Part shown: positions 44,170 to 52,101 of the stretch, piece after piece
How the letters are laid out: every line of letters begins with the position of its first letter
Numbering within the stretch: the stretch's first letter is position 1
Assembly: GCA_902761355.1 (NCBI GenBank)
Contig: CACWJY010000006.1
Span: 1-64,000 of the forward strand
Source: Fibrobacter succinogenes
GTDB taxonomy: Bacteria > Fibrobacterota > Fibrobacteria > Fibrobacterales > Fibrobacteraceae
Length of the DNA stretch: 64,000 nt
Direction of reading: 5' to 3'
Position numbers and translations under genes: made by a program
The notes under the pieces: generated by a model
Databases searched by the model: none
Seen by the model: only the letters and a program-made list of their open reading frames with translations
Told to the model about the DNA's origin: nothing

Positions 44170-45534
44170 TTACTTCACATCTTCTACGAGCTTGTCGAAG
44201 ACTTGTCCGCGAACTTTGTAGTTCTTGAAAAGCCCGAAACTAGCGCAGGCGGGGCTCATAATGACGGTTCCTCCCTTGCCGATATTCAGACTGTCGGCAA
44301 AAGCTTCTTCGAGGGTGGGGAACAGTGCCGTCTTGATGCCTGCTGCGTCTACACCAGCCTTTTTCAAGTCGGCGAGCATGCGTTCGGCGGTGGCGCCGAT
44401 GAGCGCGATTCGCTTAAGGTTGGGGCGTTCTTTTACGAGAATGTTCGAAAGCTCGGTAAAGTCGGCGTTCTTTTCGGAACCACCGAGAATCAGCGCGAAG
44501 GGGCGCTTCATACTGGCGGTTGCGGCGATCGTCGCGTCGGGGCGGGTGGCATAGCTGTCGTTGTAGAATTCGATGCCGTTCTTTTCGCCCTTGAATTCCA
44601 TGCGGAAGGGGAGTGTCTCGTAGCTTTTCAATGCTTCGAAGGCGTCGGCCACCTTGATTCCCAAGGCCTTGCAAGCGAGGGTCGCCGCTGCCATGTTTTC
44701 AAGCTGGTAAATGCCGCGCACCCTGCAATCCGAAAGGAACAGCTTTTCGCCGTCAATCGCGAGGGTGGCGCCTTCAATGACGGCGTCTCCGTCGCCCGCG
44801 CTCGGGCCATCTTTAAGGCTAACGGCATATTTGGTCCCAGCGGGGCTTTCGCTTGCGATCTTTGCGGTTGGTTCGGCGTCTTTAAGGTATACGCAGGTGC
44901 CGGCGCGCTTTTGCCAACGAACCAGGTTTGCTTTCGCGTCTCGGTATTCCTCGACGTTCTGGTGCCAATCCAGGTGCTCTGTCGAAACGCGCAGAACCAC
45001 GCCTACGTCCGGCGAAACCGACAAGGTCATCAGCTGGAAACTCGAAAGCTCCAGGATGCTCACTCGGTCTGCCGTTTCTGTTTCGAGCAAGTCCAACGCC
45101 GGCACACCGAAGTTGCCGCCGATTTCATTGTTTACGCCGCACTTTGTCAGAATGTGGCTGATCATACTCACGGTAGAGCCCTTGCCGAGCGTGCCCGTAA
45201 CGCCAACTACCTTCTTGGATTTAGTTTGTTCTAAAAACAACTGAATCTGGCTGGTCATAAGTCCGCCGTTCATCTGGAACTTGAACAGTGCGGGACTCAT
45301 CGGGTAAACACCTGCAGAACGCACTACGGTCACACAGTCTTTCAAACCATCTAAATAGTTCTCTCCACTGCAAACCTTTACGTTTGTGCCGGCAGGGACT
45401 TTCGGCAAGTTTACCGGATTCTTGTCCATCACTACGATTTCCTTGATACCGTTACGCACAAGGTAGTTGAACGTGCTTTGGCCTTCGACACCAAAGCCTA
45501 AAACGCCTACGGGGGCTACAAGATTAGAATTCAT
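44170..45534 (-). CDS. murD: UDP-N-acetylmuramoyl-L-alanine--D-glutamate ligase
   Basis: A 454-residue cytoplasmic Mur ligase of peptidoglycan synthesis. VVGVTGTLGKGSTVSMIS is the ATP-binding loop (Thr-Leu-Gly replaces the usual Thr-Asn-Gly), ILELSSFQL and STEHLDWHQNVEEY are family signatures, and FYNDSYATRPDATIAA / ALILGGSEKNADF mark the C-terminal domain. ATG 45534 overlaps the end of the upstream small lipoprotein gene by 11 bp. No other mur/fts genes are nearby, which is unusual for murD. Confidence 0.95.
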   Translation of the reverse strand: MNSNLVAPVGVLGFGVEGQSTFNYLVRNGIKEIVVMDKNPVNLPKVPAGTNVKVCSGENYLDGLKDCVTVVRSAGVYPMSPALFKFQMNGGLMTSQIQLFLEQTKSKKVVGVTGTLGKGSTVSMISHILTKCGVNNEIGGNFGVPALDLLETETADRVSILELSSFQLMTLSVSPDVGVVLRVSTEHLDWHQNVEEYRDAKANLVRWQKRAGTCVYLKDAEPTAKIASESPAGTKYAVSLKDGPSAGDGDAVIEGATLAIDGEKLFLSDCRVRGIYQLENMAAATLACKALGIKVADAFEALKSYETLPFRMEFKGEKNGIEFYNDSYATRPDATIAATASMKRPFALILGGSEKNADFTELSNILVKERPNLKRIALIGATAERMLADLKKAGVDAAGIKTALFPTLEEAFADSLNIGKGGTVIMSPACASFGLFKNYKVRGQVFDKLVEDVK

Positions 45535-45802
45535 ATTCCTCTCGGTCGATACATTTGATTTTCTCTGTGTTTGCACGGCACAGTGAATCGATGTTAATCA
45601 ATTTTTTTTGTTGCTGATTCGCTAGAATCTCTTGTTGCTCGGCCTTGCATTTCTCAACGGCTGCAAAGTCTGTGCATTTACGGCTACTGTGTTCTTGTTC
45701 GTTTTTAAAGAACTCGTTTTCTTCTTGGCAGTGCTTGTCTGCCAAGTCCCAGCATCCGCATGAACTCAAGACAAGGCAAAAGATTGCGAGAATGCGCATC
45801 AT
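45524..45802 (-). CDS. Small Cys-rich lipoprotein
   Basis: A 92-residue protein with a lipoprotein signal (ILAIFCLVLSSCGCWD). The mature part is charged and helical with several cysteines (DKHCQEE, SRKCTDF, EKCKAEQ, SLCRANT, IKCIDRE). No family recognised. It overlaps murD by 11 bp and so is co-translated with it. Adjacent ATGs at 45802 and 45799 are both possible. Confidence 0.6.
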   Translation of the reverse strand: MMRILAIFCLVLSSCGCWDLADKHCQEENEFFKNEQEHSSRKCTDFAAVEKCKAEQQEILANQQQKKLINIDSLCRANTEKIKCIDREEYEF

Positions 45803-45831
45803 ATCAAGAAATCTAACATTTTTACTTAGCG

Positions 45832-45858
45832 AAAAAAGTCCGCCACAAGGGCGGACTT
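45832..45858 (-). terminator. secG/tRNA-Leu (copy 2) terminator
   Basis: AAGTCCGCC (45836-45844) and GGCGGACTT (45850-45858) form a 9-bp stem; on the minus strand TTTTTTCGC follows, directly after the tRNA 3' end. Confidence 0.85.
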
Positions 45859-45863
45859 CGTAA

Positions 45864-45947
45864 TGCGGTCGGACAGACTTGAACTGTCATGGGATCGCTC
45901 CCACTAGCACCTCAAGCTAGCGTGTCTACCAATTCCACCACGACCGC
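45864..45947 (-). tRNA. tRNA-Leu (anticodon GAG), copy 2
   Basis: 84 nt, base-for-base identical to the copy at 43984-44067 (anticodon loop CTTGAGG). It lies 51 bp after secG on the same strand without an evident promoter of its own and may be processed from the tpiA-secG transcript. A secG - tRNA-Leu(GAG) order is also known from Escherichia coli (leuU). Confidence 0.97.
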
Positions 45948-45998
45948 AGGCTTGTCGGCTGTCATCGGGATTAACCCAGCGACTGCCGAACAAAAACC

Positions 45999-46394
45999 TT
46001 ACTTGGCTTCAGCCGGAGCTTCAGCTGCCGGAGCAACATCGGCAGCCGGTGCAGCGGGTGCTGCAAAGTCAGCCGGAAGAGCCGGAGCGGGAGCCTGCTG
46101 CTGGGCAGCATTTTCGCGGGTAGCCTTCTGCATCGTCGATTCTTCGACGGCCTGGTCCTGCTTGGCAGTAATCAGGCCGAGAGCGAATACAACGATGAAG
46201 AAAAGCACGGCCACGGCACGGGTCAGCTTCTGGATGAAGGTCGCGGCACCTGCGGTAGAGAATGCAGACTGGGAAGTCATGCCACCGAGACCTGCGAGAC
46301 CGCCCATCTTGTCGTTCTGAACCAGAACGAGCAACATGAGGAAGAGGCACAGGAACACGTGCAGGACGATACCAATCCAAAAGAGAGTTGTCAT
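45999..46394 (-). CDS. secG: Preprotein translocase subunit SecG
   Basis: A 131-residue inner-membrane subunit of SecYEG. Two helices (about 3-24 and 56-76) flank the conserved loop VQNDKMGGLAGLGGMTSQSAFSTAGAA-type segment (about 26-52), followed by FIQKLTRAVAVLF. The C-terminal tail is an Ala/Pro/Glu-rich extension typical of some phyla. It follows tpiA by 30 bp on the same strand, a frequent pairing. Confidence 0.93.
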   Translation of the reverse strand: MTTLFWIGIVLHVFLCLFLMLLVLVQNDKMGGLAGLGGMTSQSAFSTAGAATFIQKLTRAVAVLFFIVVFALGLITAKQDQAVEESTMQKATRENAAQQQAPAPALPADFAAPAAPAADVAPAAEAPAEAK

Positions 46395-46424
46395 AGTCGT
46401 TTTACCTTGAGTTTAAAGTTTTAA

Positions 46425-47186
46425 TTAGCGAGCTTCGGCAGCGTCGATGATTTCCTTGAAGGTGTTGGCCTTGAGACCTGCACCACCAATGAGACCGCCA
46501 TCGATGTCCTTCTGAGCGAGGAGGCCGGCAGCGTTGGCACCCTTCATGGAGCCACCGTACTGGATGCGCATGCCTTCGGCAACGGCTTCGCCGTAGATTT
46601 CCTTAACAACGGAACGAGCATAGGCCTGAGTGTCCTGAGCCTGTTCGTCGGTAGCGGTAACGCCAGTACCGATTGCCCAAACCGGTTCATAAGCGAGAAC
46701 GCACTTGGCTGCGTCTTCGGCAGAAACGTCCTTGAAGGCGCCCTTGATCTGGAGGCCGAGGACTTCCTTGAGGATGCCGCCGTTGCGCTGGTCGAGGGTT
46801 TCGCCAATGCAGATGATCGGCTTCAGACCGGCTTCGAGGGTCTTCTTGACCTTGAGGTTCACGGTTTCTTCAGTTTCGTGGAAGTACTGGCGCTGTTCGG
46901 AGTGGCCGATGATGATGTATTCGGCACCGATTTCCTTGACCATGTCCACAGAAACCTTACCGGTGTATGCGCCCTGGTCCTTCCAGTGGATGTCCTGGAT
47001 GGCGAGCTTCACGTTGGAACCCTTGATGACGTCGGCGACCTTGGCGGCGGCGAGGTAAGTCGGGGCGATGACCACTTCGGTCTTCTTCACGTCCTTGACG
47101 GCTTCCACGATATCCTTAGCGAGCTGAACGGATTCGCTAACGGTCTTGTTCATCTTCCAGTTACCAGCAATGATATACTGACGCAT
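46425..47186 (-). CDS. tpiA: Triosephosphate isomerase
   Basis: A 253-residue TIM barrel of glycolysis. AGNWKMNKT carries the catalytic Lys, IGHSEQRQYF the catalytic His, AYEPVWAIGTG the catalytic Glu, and QYGGSMKGANA / GLIGGAGLK the phosphate-binding loops. AAGGAG precedes the ATG. Operon with secG and probably tRNA-Leu. Confidence 0.98.
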   Translation of the reverse strand: MRQYIIAGNWKMNKTVSESVQLAKDIVEAVKDVKKTEVVIAPTYLAAAKVADVIKGSNVKLAIQDIHWKDQGAYTGKVSVDMVKEIGAEYIIIGHSEQRQYFHETEETVNLKVKKTLEAGLKPIICIGETLDQRNGGILKEVLGLQIKGAFKDVSAEDAAKCVLAYEPVWAIGTGVTATDEQAQDTQAYARSVVKEIYGEAVAEGMRIQYGGSMKGANAAGLLAQKDIDGGLIGGAGLKANTFKEIIDAAEAR

Positions 47187-47232
47187 AATTAACTCCTTGA
47201 GAGGTTTAAAATTTAACGCGCCTAAATTTAGT

Positions 47233-47265
47233 AAAAAAAGACCGCCCGTGGTAGTTCGGGGCGGT
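47233..47265 (-). terminator. Terminator of the BamE-like lipoprotein gene
   Basis: ACCGCCC (47241-47247) and GGGCGGT (47259-47265) form a 7-bp stem; on the minus strand CTTTTTTTAC follows. Confidence 0.78.
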
Positions 47266-47288
47266 TAAATTTGCATAAAAGGAACTTA

Positions 47289-47729
47289 TTAGTAGTTCGA
47301 AGAATGTTTGGAGGTCGGAGCCGGGGATCCACCGTAGCGGTCGCCTTCGATCTTGTCCAAAATCCATTCGCCTTCGTAGCCCTTCAGGCGAGCCTGGTCG
47401 GGGTGCTTCCAGATAAGGCGAGTAATCAGCTTGCCTTCGCGAGTGTAGTATTCCCACACGCTAGTGGTAGCCGTTTCTTTTTCGTGGTCAGGAGGTCCCC
47501 ACAAGAGGTTTACCATGTCGTTGGTCATGCCTTCTTCGATATAGCCCTGCTTAAAGACGTCTTTAAGGCGCTTGTCGATACCCATGCTTTCCTTAACGGC
47601 AAAGTATTCGCGTTCGTATTCCTTGCGGCCTTCGCCACGTTCAATCAGAATAGGGGAGGAATAGCGGCTGGCACAGGCCCAGAACATCAGGGCGCTTACG
47701 CCAAGCACGCACAAATGAGACAGCTTCAT
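47289..47729 (-). CDS. Lipoprotein with SmpA/BamE-like domain
   Basis: A 146-residue lipoprotein: signal ends FWAC (Cys19). The C-terminal half, GYIEEGMTNDMVNLLWGPPDHEKE followed after a few residues by VWEYYTREGKLI, has the GMTxxxVxxLxGxP...WxY pattern of the SmpA/BamE/OmlA fold used by outer-membrane assembly and related lipoproteins. AGGAG precedes the ATG. Monocistronic. Assignment to the BAM complex itself is not supported by context. Confidence 0.65.
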   Translation of the reverse strand: MKLSHLCVLGVSALMFWACASRYSSPILIERGEGRKEYEREYFAVKESMGIDKRLKDVFKQGYIEEGMTNDMVNLLWGPPDHEKETATTSVWEYYTREGKLITRLIWKHPDQARLKGYEGEWILDKIEGDRYGGSPAPTSKHSSNY

Positions 47730-47808
47730 AGTGACTCCTATAAATTAATGCCTACAAAATAAGAATTTATGACGCAAATGGGGAAATTATTTTAAATTTT
47801 ATCCTGAA

Positions 47809-48786
47809 ATGCCTTGTTTTAAGAAATTATTGGGACTTTTTTTAGTTTTTTTTACCTGTAACGTTGCTTCATTTGCTGACGGCTTTAACGAAAATGCAAA
47901 TTTTGCCTACCGCTACGGTCCTAACCTCTCTTGGAGCATTCTGGGGAATACTCCGTTTGTATGGGGACAATGGCTTCCGCAGGCGACCGGAATGTTGCAC
48001 TATGCTTGGCTCGAACCGCTCGATGAGTTGCCTTATGGTGAACGCCTAGAACTTAATCCATCGTACTTGCGCATGGACGCTGCGATTGAGTTGTCTCCGT
48101 TTTATGCAGGGTACCTGGCTGGTCTCGGTATCCGCCCCTTCAAGACAAATCCGCAGATTGAGCTGAACGTGGTTTATGAAAGCTATATCTATATGCGTTC
48201 TAACCTAGAAATGGTCACTGCCGAAGTTGAGGGTGAGGGACGTATCGCTGAAAGTTGGAATGCCGACTATATTGTAGACAATATCTATAAGGATGACGCC
48301 GCGTTTGACTATACTCAGCTTATTGATATGGCGATAAGCCTTAGCTACTCATTGCCGAAGGGCTCGGTTCTTGGCTTAAAGTTCCATTATATTCTTTCTG
48401 ACATTAGCACCGACTTTGATGGAAAAAGCTACGACTACCGCCGCAATATCCCCGTGTTTAGCCGCGATTTCTTGCTGGTTCTAGATGCTTACGGTAGATT
48501 GCCCTTGACCAATCATTTTGCCGCCTTGTTTGAATCCAGTTTCTACAAGACTGGGTTCTTGCGCGACAAGAATACCGTGCAAAAAGAATCCCTTGGTTAT
48601 GGTAAGGCCATGCTCGGCGCTCACTTTTTCTGGGATGATGGCAAGCAGAATATTATTCTTGAAGTGGGCGGCTGGAAACGTACCGAAGAACGCTTCTACA
48701 ATGGCTCATTCGCGCAAAAGTTCTTGGTTCAGCTTGAGTATCAGGGGTATTTTTCTTTCCCCTTTCACCGGAATTTTACCAAATAG
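47809..48786 (+). CDS. Predicted outer-membrane beta-barrel protein
   Basis: A 325-residue exported protein not assigned to a family. A signal peptide ends around SFADG; the rest is rich in alternating aromatic and polar strands (LNPSYLRMDAAIELSPFYAGYLAGLGIRP region, YTQLIDMAISLSYSLP, RDFLLVLDAYGRL), and the final strand KFLVQLEYQGYFSFPF fits a barrel C-terminus. The last 81 bp overlap the convergent gene on the other strand. Confidence 0.65.
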   Translation: MPCFKKLLGLFLVFFTCNVASFADGFNENANFAYRYGPNLSWSILGNTPFVWGQWLPQATGMLHYAWLEPLDELPYGERLELNPSYLRMDAAIELSPFYAGYLAGLGIRPFKTNPQIELNVVYESYIYMRSNLEMVTAEVEGEGRIAESWNADYIVDNIYKDDAAFDYTQLIDMAISLSYSLPKGSVLGLKFHYILSDISTDFDGKSYDYRRNIPVFSRDFLLVLDAYGRLPLTNHFAALFESSFYKTGFLRDKNTVQKESLGYGKAMLGAHFFWDDGKQNIILEVGGWKRTEERFYNGSFAQKFLVQLEYQGYFSFPFHRNFTK

Positions 48787-49485
48787 GTCCGGCAGTGGCG
48801 GTTTCGCCTTGCCTTCGACCTTATTCTTGATCGGATCCGTCTGCAGGGATTGCATGGGGTAGGCGGAGCGTATCCAGATTTCGCCGCTGTATTTTTCGCT
48901 TTCCAACTTAACGAGGGTGGGGAGCATTTCTCCCGAGTAGTTTTTCCATTGGCGAATGCTAAAGGTGCGCTTTTCTTTACGGGCGCCGTTCATGGTAACC
49001 TTGGAAGGCGTGGGCAGCGAGTCTGCGACCAGACTCCACCAGGCCATCGAGAATGCGGTCGAAAGAATGTTCGGCTTTTGGATGGTCGAGTCTTTGCACA
49101 AGAACTGTCCGTTGGCCAAGAGTTCCATGTCGTCCAGTTTCAGGGGCGTTTCGCCGATGTTTTCTTTTAAATGGTGCGTTCCCAGTTGGCGCTTGATTTT
49201 TTCGTTGGGAAATTCCATGTAGCGGTATTCGCCCGCTGTAATAAAGTGGAACGGCGCAATGTTCGGCTGATTTACGAAAAAGGTGTCGAGCGCTTCGGGG
49301 TGGTGTCTCCATTCTACGTCGAGCGATGCTCGGGACATTTTTTCGTTAATAAAAAAGCCCTCGATGTTGACGACCATCGGGCTTTCTAGCAAAAAATGCG
49401 GACAGGACGACTGGGCAAAAGCGATTGACGAGAAAAGGAAACTTGCTGTTACCCATGTTAAAAATTTAGTTGTTCTCGCCATCAT
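48706..49485 (-). CDS. Exported protein of unknown function
   Basis: A 259-residue protein with a clear signal peptide (ASFLFSSIAFAQ). No family recognised. The body contains paired beta-type segments (VEWRHHPEAL, GEYRYMEFPNEKIKRQLGTHHL, LPTLVKLESEKYSGEIWIRSA) and resembles outer-membrane lipoprotein-sorting (LolA-like) folds only vaguely. Its last 27 codons are antisense to the barrel gene's end. TATATT ends exactly 6 bases before the ATG, without a Shine-Dalgarno. Confidence 0.6.
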   Translation of the reverse strand: MMARTTKFLTWVTASFLFSSIAFAQSSCPHFLLESPMVVNIEGFFINEKMSRASLDVEWRHHPEALDTFFVNQPNIAPFHFITAGEYRYMEFPNEKIKRQLGTHHLKENIGETPLKLDDMELLANGQFLCKDSTIQKPNILSTAFSMAWWSLVADSLPTPSKVTMNGARKEKRTFSIRQWKNYSGEMLPTLVKLESEKYSGEIWIRSAYPMQSLQTDPIKNKVEGKAKPPLPDLFGKIPVKGERKIPLILKLNQELLRE

Positions 49486-49553
49486 GCCCTGAATATAGAA
49501 ACTTTATAGTGAATAGACTGTATTCGGTAAGTTTTTTGTTAGATTTACTTAAA

Positions 49554-51092
49554 ATGATGGACGTCGTGAAAAAAATTTTTTTAGGCACATTTGTGTTGTT
49601 GCCGCTTCTTTTGCTAGGATGCGGCGAAAAGCCTGCTAAGCAAGAATCGGGACCTTCGCAAGAACAGACTTTACCTGATTCTCAAGAACCTTCCGAAAAT
49701 TCCCTGCTTATTGCCAAGGCCCGCTATGTGGTGGGTGATGTGCGTTGGCAGCACCCGCAAAAAAAGTGGAACCTTTTGCAGGTGGGTAATCGTATTGTCG
49801 AAAAAGATAAAATCCGTACGGAACTTGAATCGGCTGCTAATTTGTCTTTGACCGATGGCTCGGTTCTCAAGGTCGTCGAAAAGACCGAAGTCTGCTTTAT
49901 GGTTGATTCGACGGGCGAACGAAAAAAGCTGATGATTGTAACGATTGAAAAAGGACGTGTTCACTTTGATATCCAAAAACAGCAGGCCCGTGAATTCAGG
50001 TTCAAGACCAAGACGGGTGCTGCCGCGATTCGTGCAACGGCGGGATTTGTGGGTGAGTTTAATGGCAAGATGATTGCGTCTCTCAAAGAAGGTAAGGTCG
50101 ATGTCATCAATAATGCCGGGAAAACGAGCTCTATTATTAAAGATCAGACGGTCGTCGTTGATGAACAGGGAAAAGCGAAAATCCTTGACTTGGCGTCTTC
50201 GGGAACAGAGACACTTTCTAAAACGTTGGATTCTGTGATGGTAGAACAGCCGGAAATGGCTGCTTCTGTGGAATCGATTGAAAGATCGTTGAAGACTTTC
50301 GACGCCTCATATGTGACGGCACTAAAGGCATTCGAGTCTAGATTGCAGTTCCGTGCAACAGCAATAGGGGATACGTTGTTTGTGCCGTCGGTGACGCTTA
50401 CGGCTCGAGCCACTCCCGGTATTTTAGTAACGGTGTGGGGGCAGACCGATTCGGTTGGTGCAAACGGTATTTACCAACACACTTTTACGTGGGGTGATTC
50501 TGCTTATGGAACCAAGAGGTTCTTGGCGACTTGCGGAGATGGTTTTGTCGAAACACCTTGCTACATGTGGGTTGCCGATTATGTGGCCTTGTCGCAGGAA
50601 TCCGCCGAAGCGGTTTCGGATACAAGTGCCAAGGCGGATTCTGCTGAATCGTTAAATTCTGCGGCTGGAGCAAAAGAAGTGAAGCTCTCTGTTAAGGTCG
50701 ATGGTCCTCGCGATGAACGGATTCACCTGGATTTGCCGGCAACAGAGTTGAACACGAAACTTAAGTTTAGCCTGTCTGGTATCTCGGTAGATGACTTGAG
50801 TCAGATTACGTCGGTGGCGGTACTTCGTAACGGAAAACCGTTTAAGACCTTTGGTGCGGGTGACTTGACCTCGCTGAATTACGAGGTGCCGTTGACGATT
50901 GCCCGGAACAAGATTGCAGACTTTGAAGTGGTGGCTACGCTTAAGAATGGTAAAAAAATCCGAGCCAAAAAGACATTCGAAGTTTATTGCCTAGTAACCA
51001 ACCATCCAGGTGGAAAGGCGCGTAATTCGATTTTGCCCCAGGACCAGGAATACGAACGGCTTAAGCAGAGCGGTGGCCTGACGCATGAATAA
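49554..51092 (+). CDS. FecR-domain lipoprotein
   Basis: A 512-residue lipoprotein (signal ends LLLGC, Cys23). Residues about 55-200 form a FecR domain: ARYVVGDVRWQHP, IVEKDKIRTELESAANLSL, FRFKTKTGAAAIRATAGFVGEF, IASLKEGKVDVIN. The rest contains Ig-like beta segments (TVWGQTDSVGANGIYQHTFTWG) and ends in a helical tail. It lacks the membrane helix of iron-uptake FecR anti-sigma factors, so it is probably structural. TAGATT ends 8 bases before the first of two ATGs. First gene of a three-gene operon. Confidence 0.8.
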   Translation: MMDVVKKIFLGTFVLLPLLLLGCGEKPAKQESGPSQEQTLPDSQEPSENSLLIAKARYVVGDVRWQHPQKKWNLLQVGNRIVEKDKIRTELESAANLSLTDGSVLKVVEKTEVCFMVDSTGERKKLMIVTIEKGRVHFDIQKQQAREFRFKTKTGAAAIRATAGFVGEFNGKMIASLKEGKVDVINNAGKTSSIIKDQTVVVDEQGKAKILDLASSGTETLSKTLDSVMVEQPEMAASVESIERSLKTFDASYVTALKAFESRLQFRATAIGDTLFVPSVTLTARATPGILVTVWGQTDSVGANGIYQHTFTWGDSAYGTKRFLATCGDGFVETPCYMWVADYVALSQESAEAVSDTSAKADSAESLNSAAGAKEVKLSVKVDGPRDERIHLDLPATELNTKLKFSLSGISVDDLSQITSVAVLRNGKPFKTFGAGDLTSLNYEVPLTIARNKIADFEVVATLKNGKKIRAKKTFEVYCLVTNHPGGKARNSILPQDQEYERLKQSGGLTHE

Positions 51093-51111
51093 TTTAAAGA
51101 AGGAATGTAGA

Positions 51112-52077
51112 ATGAATAAACTGGTTTACGGTGCTTTTGCCACGGCGCTCCTTGCCGCTTGTGCTGGCAATCAGCCGAACGATAATGATGCTGTTCGGGC
51201 TAGGGCGAATGCCGCCTACGCTGAAGTTCCTCATGGCGAAGAATCTAGAGCTTCGTCCGTTGAGGCGAAGTCGGCTGACCCGTCTGCAGAGAGCCCTTCG
51301 ATTCAGCTTTCTTCGGCGACATTCCGCAGCGCGCCTACGGTCTTGGTGAGCCCGGCGTTGTCGGGCAAGATGGCTGCATCGATTGATGTTATCCGTCAGA
51401 ATCCCTTGGCCAAAACGGCGATGGAAGTCGTTAACGCTTACCTGACCAGTCGCGGGTATACGGTTGTCAGTCTCGAAAGCCAGGCGCAGCTTGACGAAGT
51501 GGTTCAGCTCCAGTCCGACATTGCCGGCAATGACGAAGACCTCTCGTATGTGGCGGGGCTCTCGGTGGGTGCCGACATCAATATCACCTATGCCGGTAGC
51601 ATTCAGGAAAATGATATTGTTATAGATTTGAATGCCAGCGAGGCTTCTACGGCAAATCTCTTGGCGAGTGAATCGGTCCGCATGAAAAATGACGGCGAAC
51701 AGTCTCAACGAGCTTTGGTGCAAAAGGCGATGGAAACCGCTATCATGAAACTCGAAAATAAGGTGCGTGACCGCTTGGCTGCTCAGCTAGAAATGGGGGT
51801 GCAGTATAAGGTGGTCGCTCGTTTGACGGGGGAGTTTACCGATGACCAGGCCGAAGAAATCTCGAATATTGTGTCTTTGCAAATTCGTAAGAAGTTCAAT
51901 AAGATGCAGGTGGTTTCGATGAGCCGCAATACTTACGATTTACTGGTTTATGCCGACCCCGATAAGTATGAAGACGCACAGATGGTCTATGGGGAATTTG
52001 TGGAATCCTTGAGTGGTTTGGCCAAGGTTCGCAAGCAGAACATCACCAAAAAGCTGATTATTCTGGAGATTAAGTAA
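51112..52077 (+). CDS. Lipoprotein of the FlgO/DUF6175-like type
   Basis: A 321-residue lipoprotein (LLAAC, Cys17) with AAGGA before ATG 51112. The middle domain (NAYLTSRGYTVVSLES, VGADINITYAGSI, DLNASEASTANLLASESVR) resembles the FlgO/CsgG-N-type nucleating fold. The C-terminal part (YKVVARLTGEFTDDQAEEISNIV, LQIRKKFNKMQVVSM) resembles a second copy. In Vibrio FlgO-type proteins sit in the outer membrane with LPP20 partners; here an LPP20-like gene is next. The family is assigned by pattern only. Confidence 0.55.
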   Translation: MNKLVYGAFATALLAACAGNQPNDNDAVRARANAAYAEVPHGEESRASSVEAKSADPSAESPSIQLSSATFRSAPTVLVSPALSGKMAASIDVIRQNPLAKTAMEVVNAYLTSRGYTVVSLESQAQLDEVVQLQSDIAGNDEDLSYVAGLSVGADINITYAGSIQENDIVIDLNASEASTANLLASESVRMKNDGEQSQRALVQKAMETAIMKLENKVRDRLAAQLEMGVQYKVVARLTGEFTDDQAEEISNIVSLQIRKKFNKMQVVSMSRNTYDLLVYADPDKYEDAQMVYGEFVESLSGLAKVRKQNITKKLIILEIK

Positions 52078-52101
52078 TTCGGAATAGGGATAACGCTTAA
52101 A

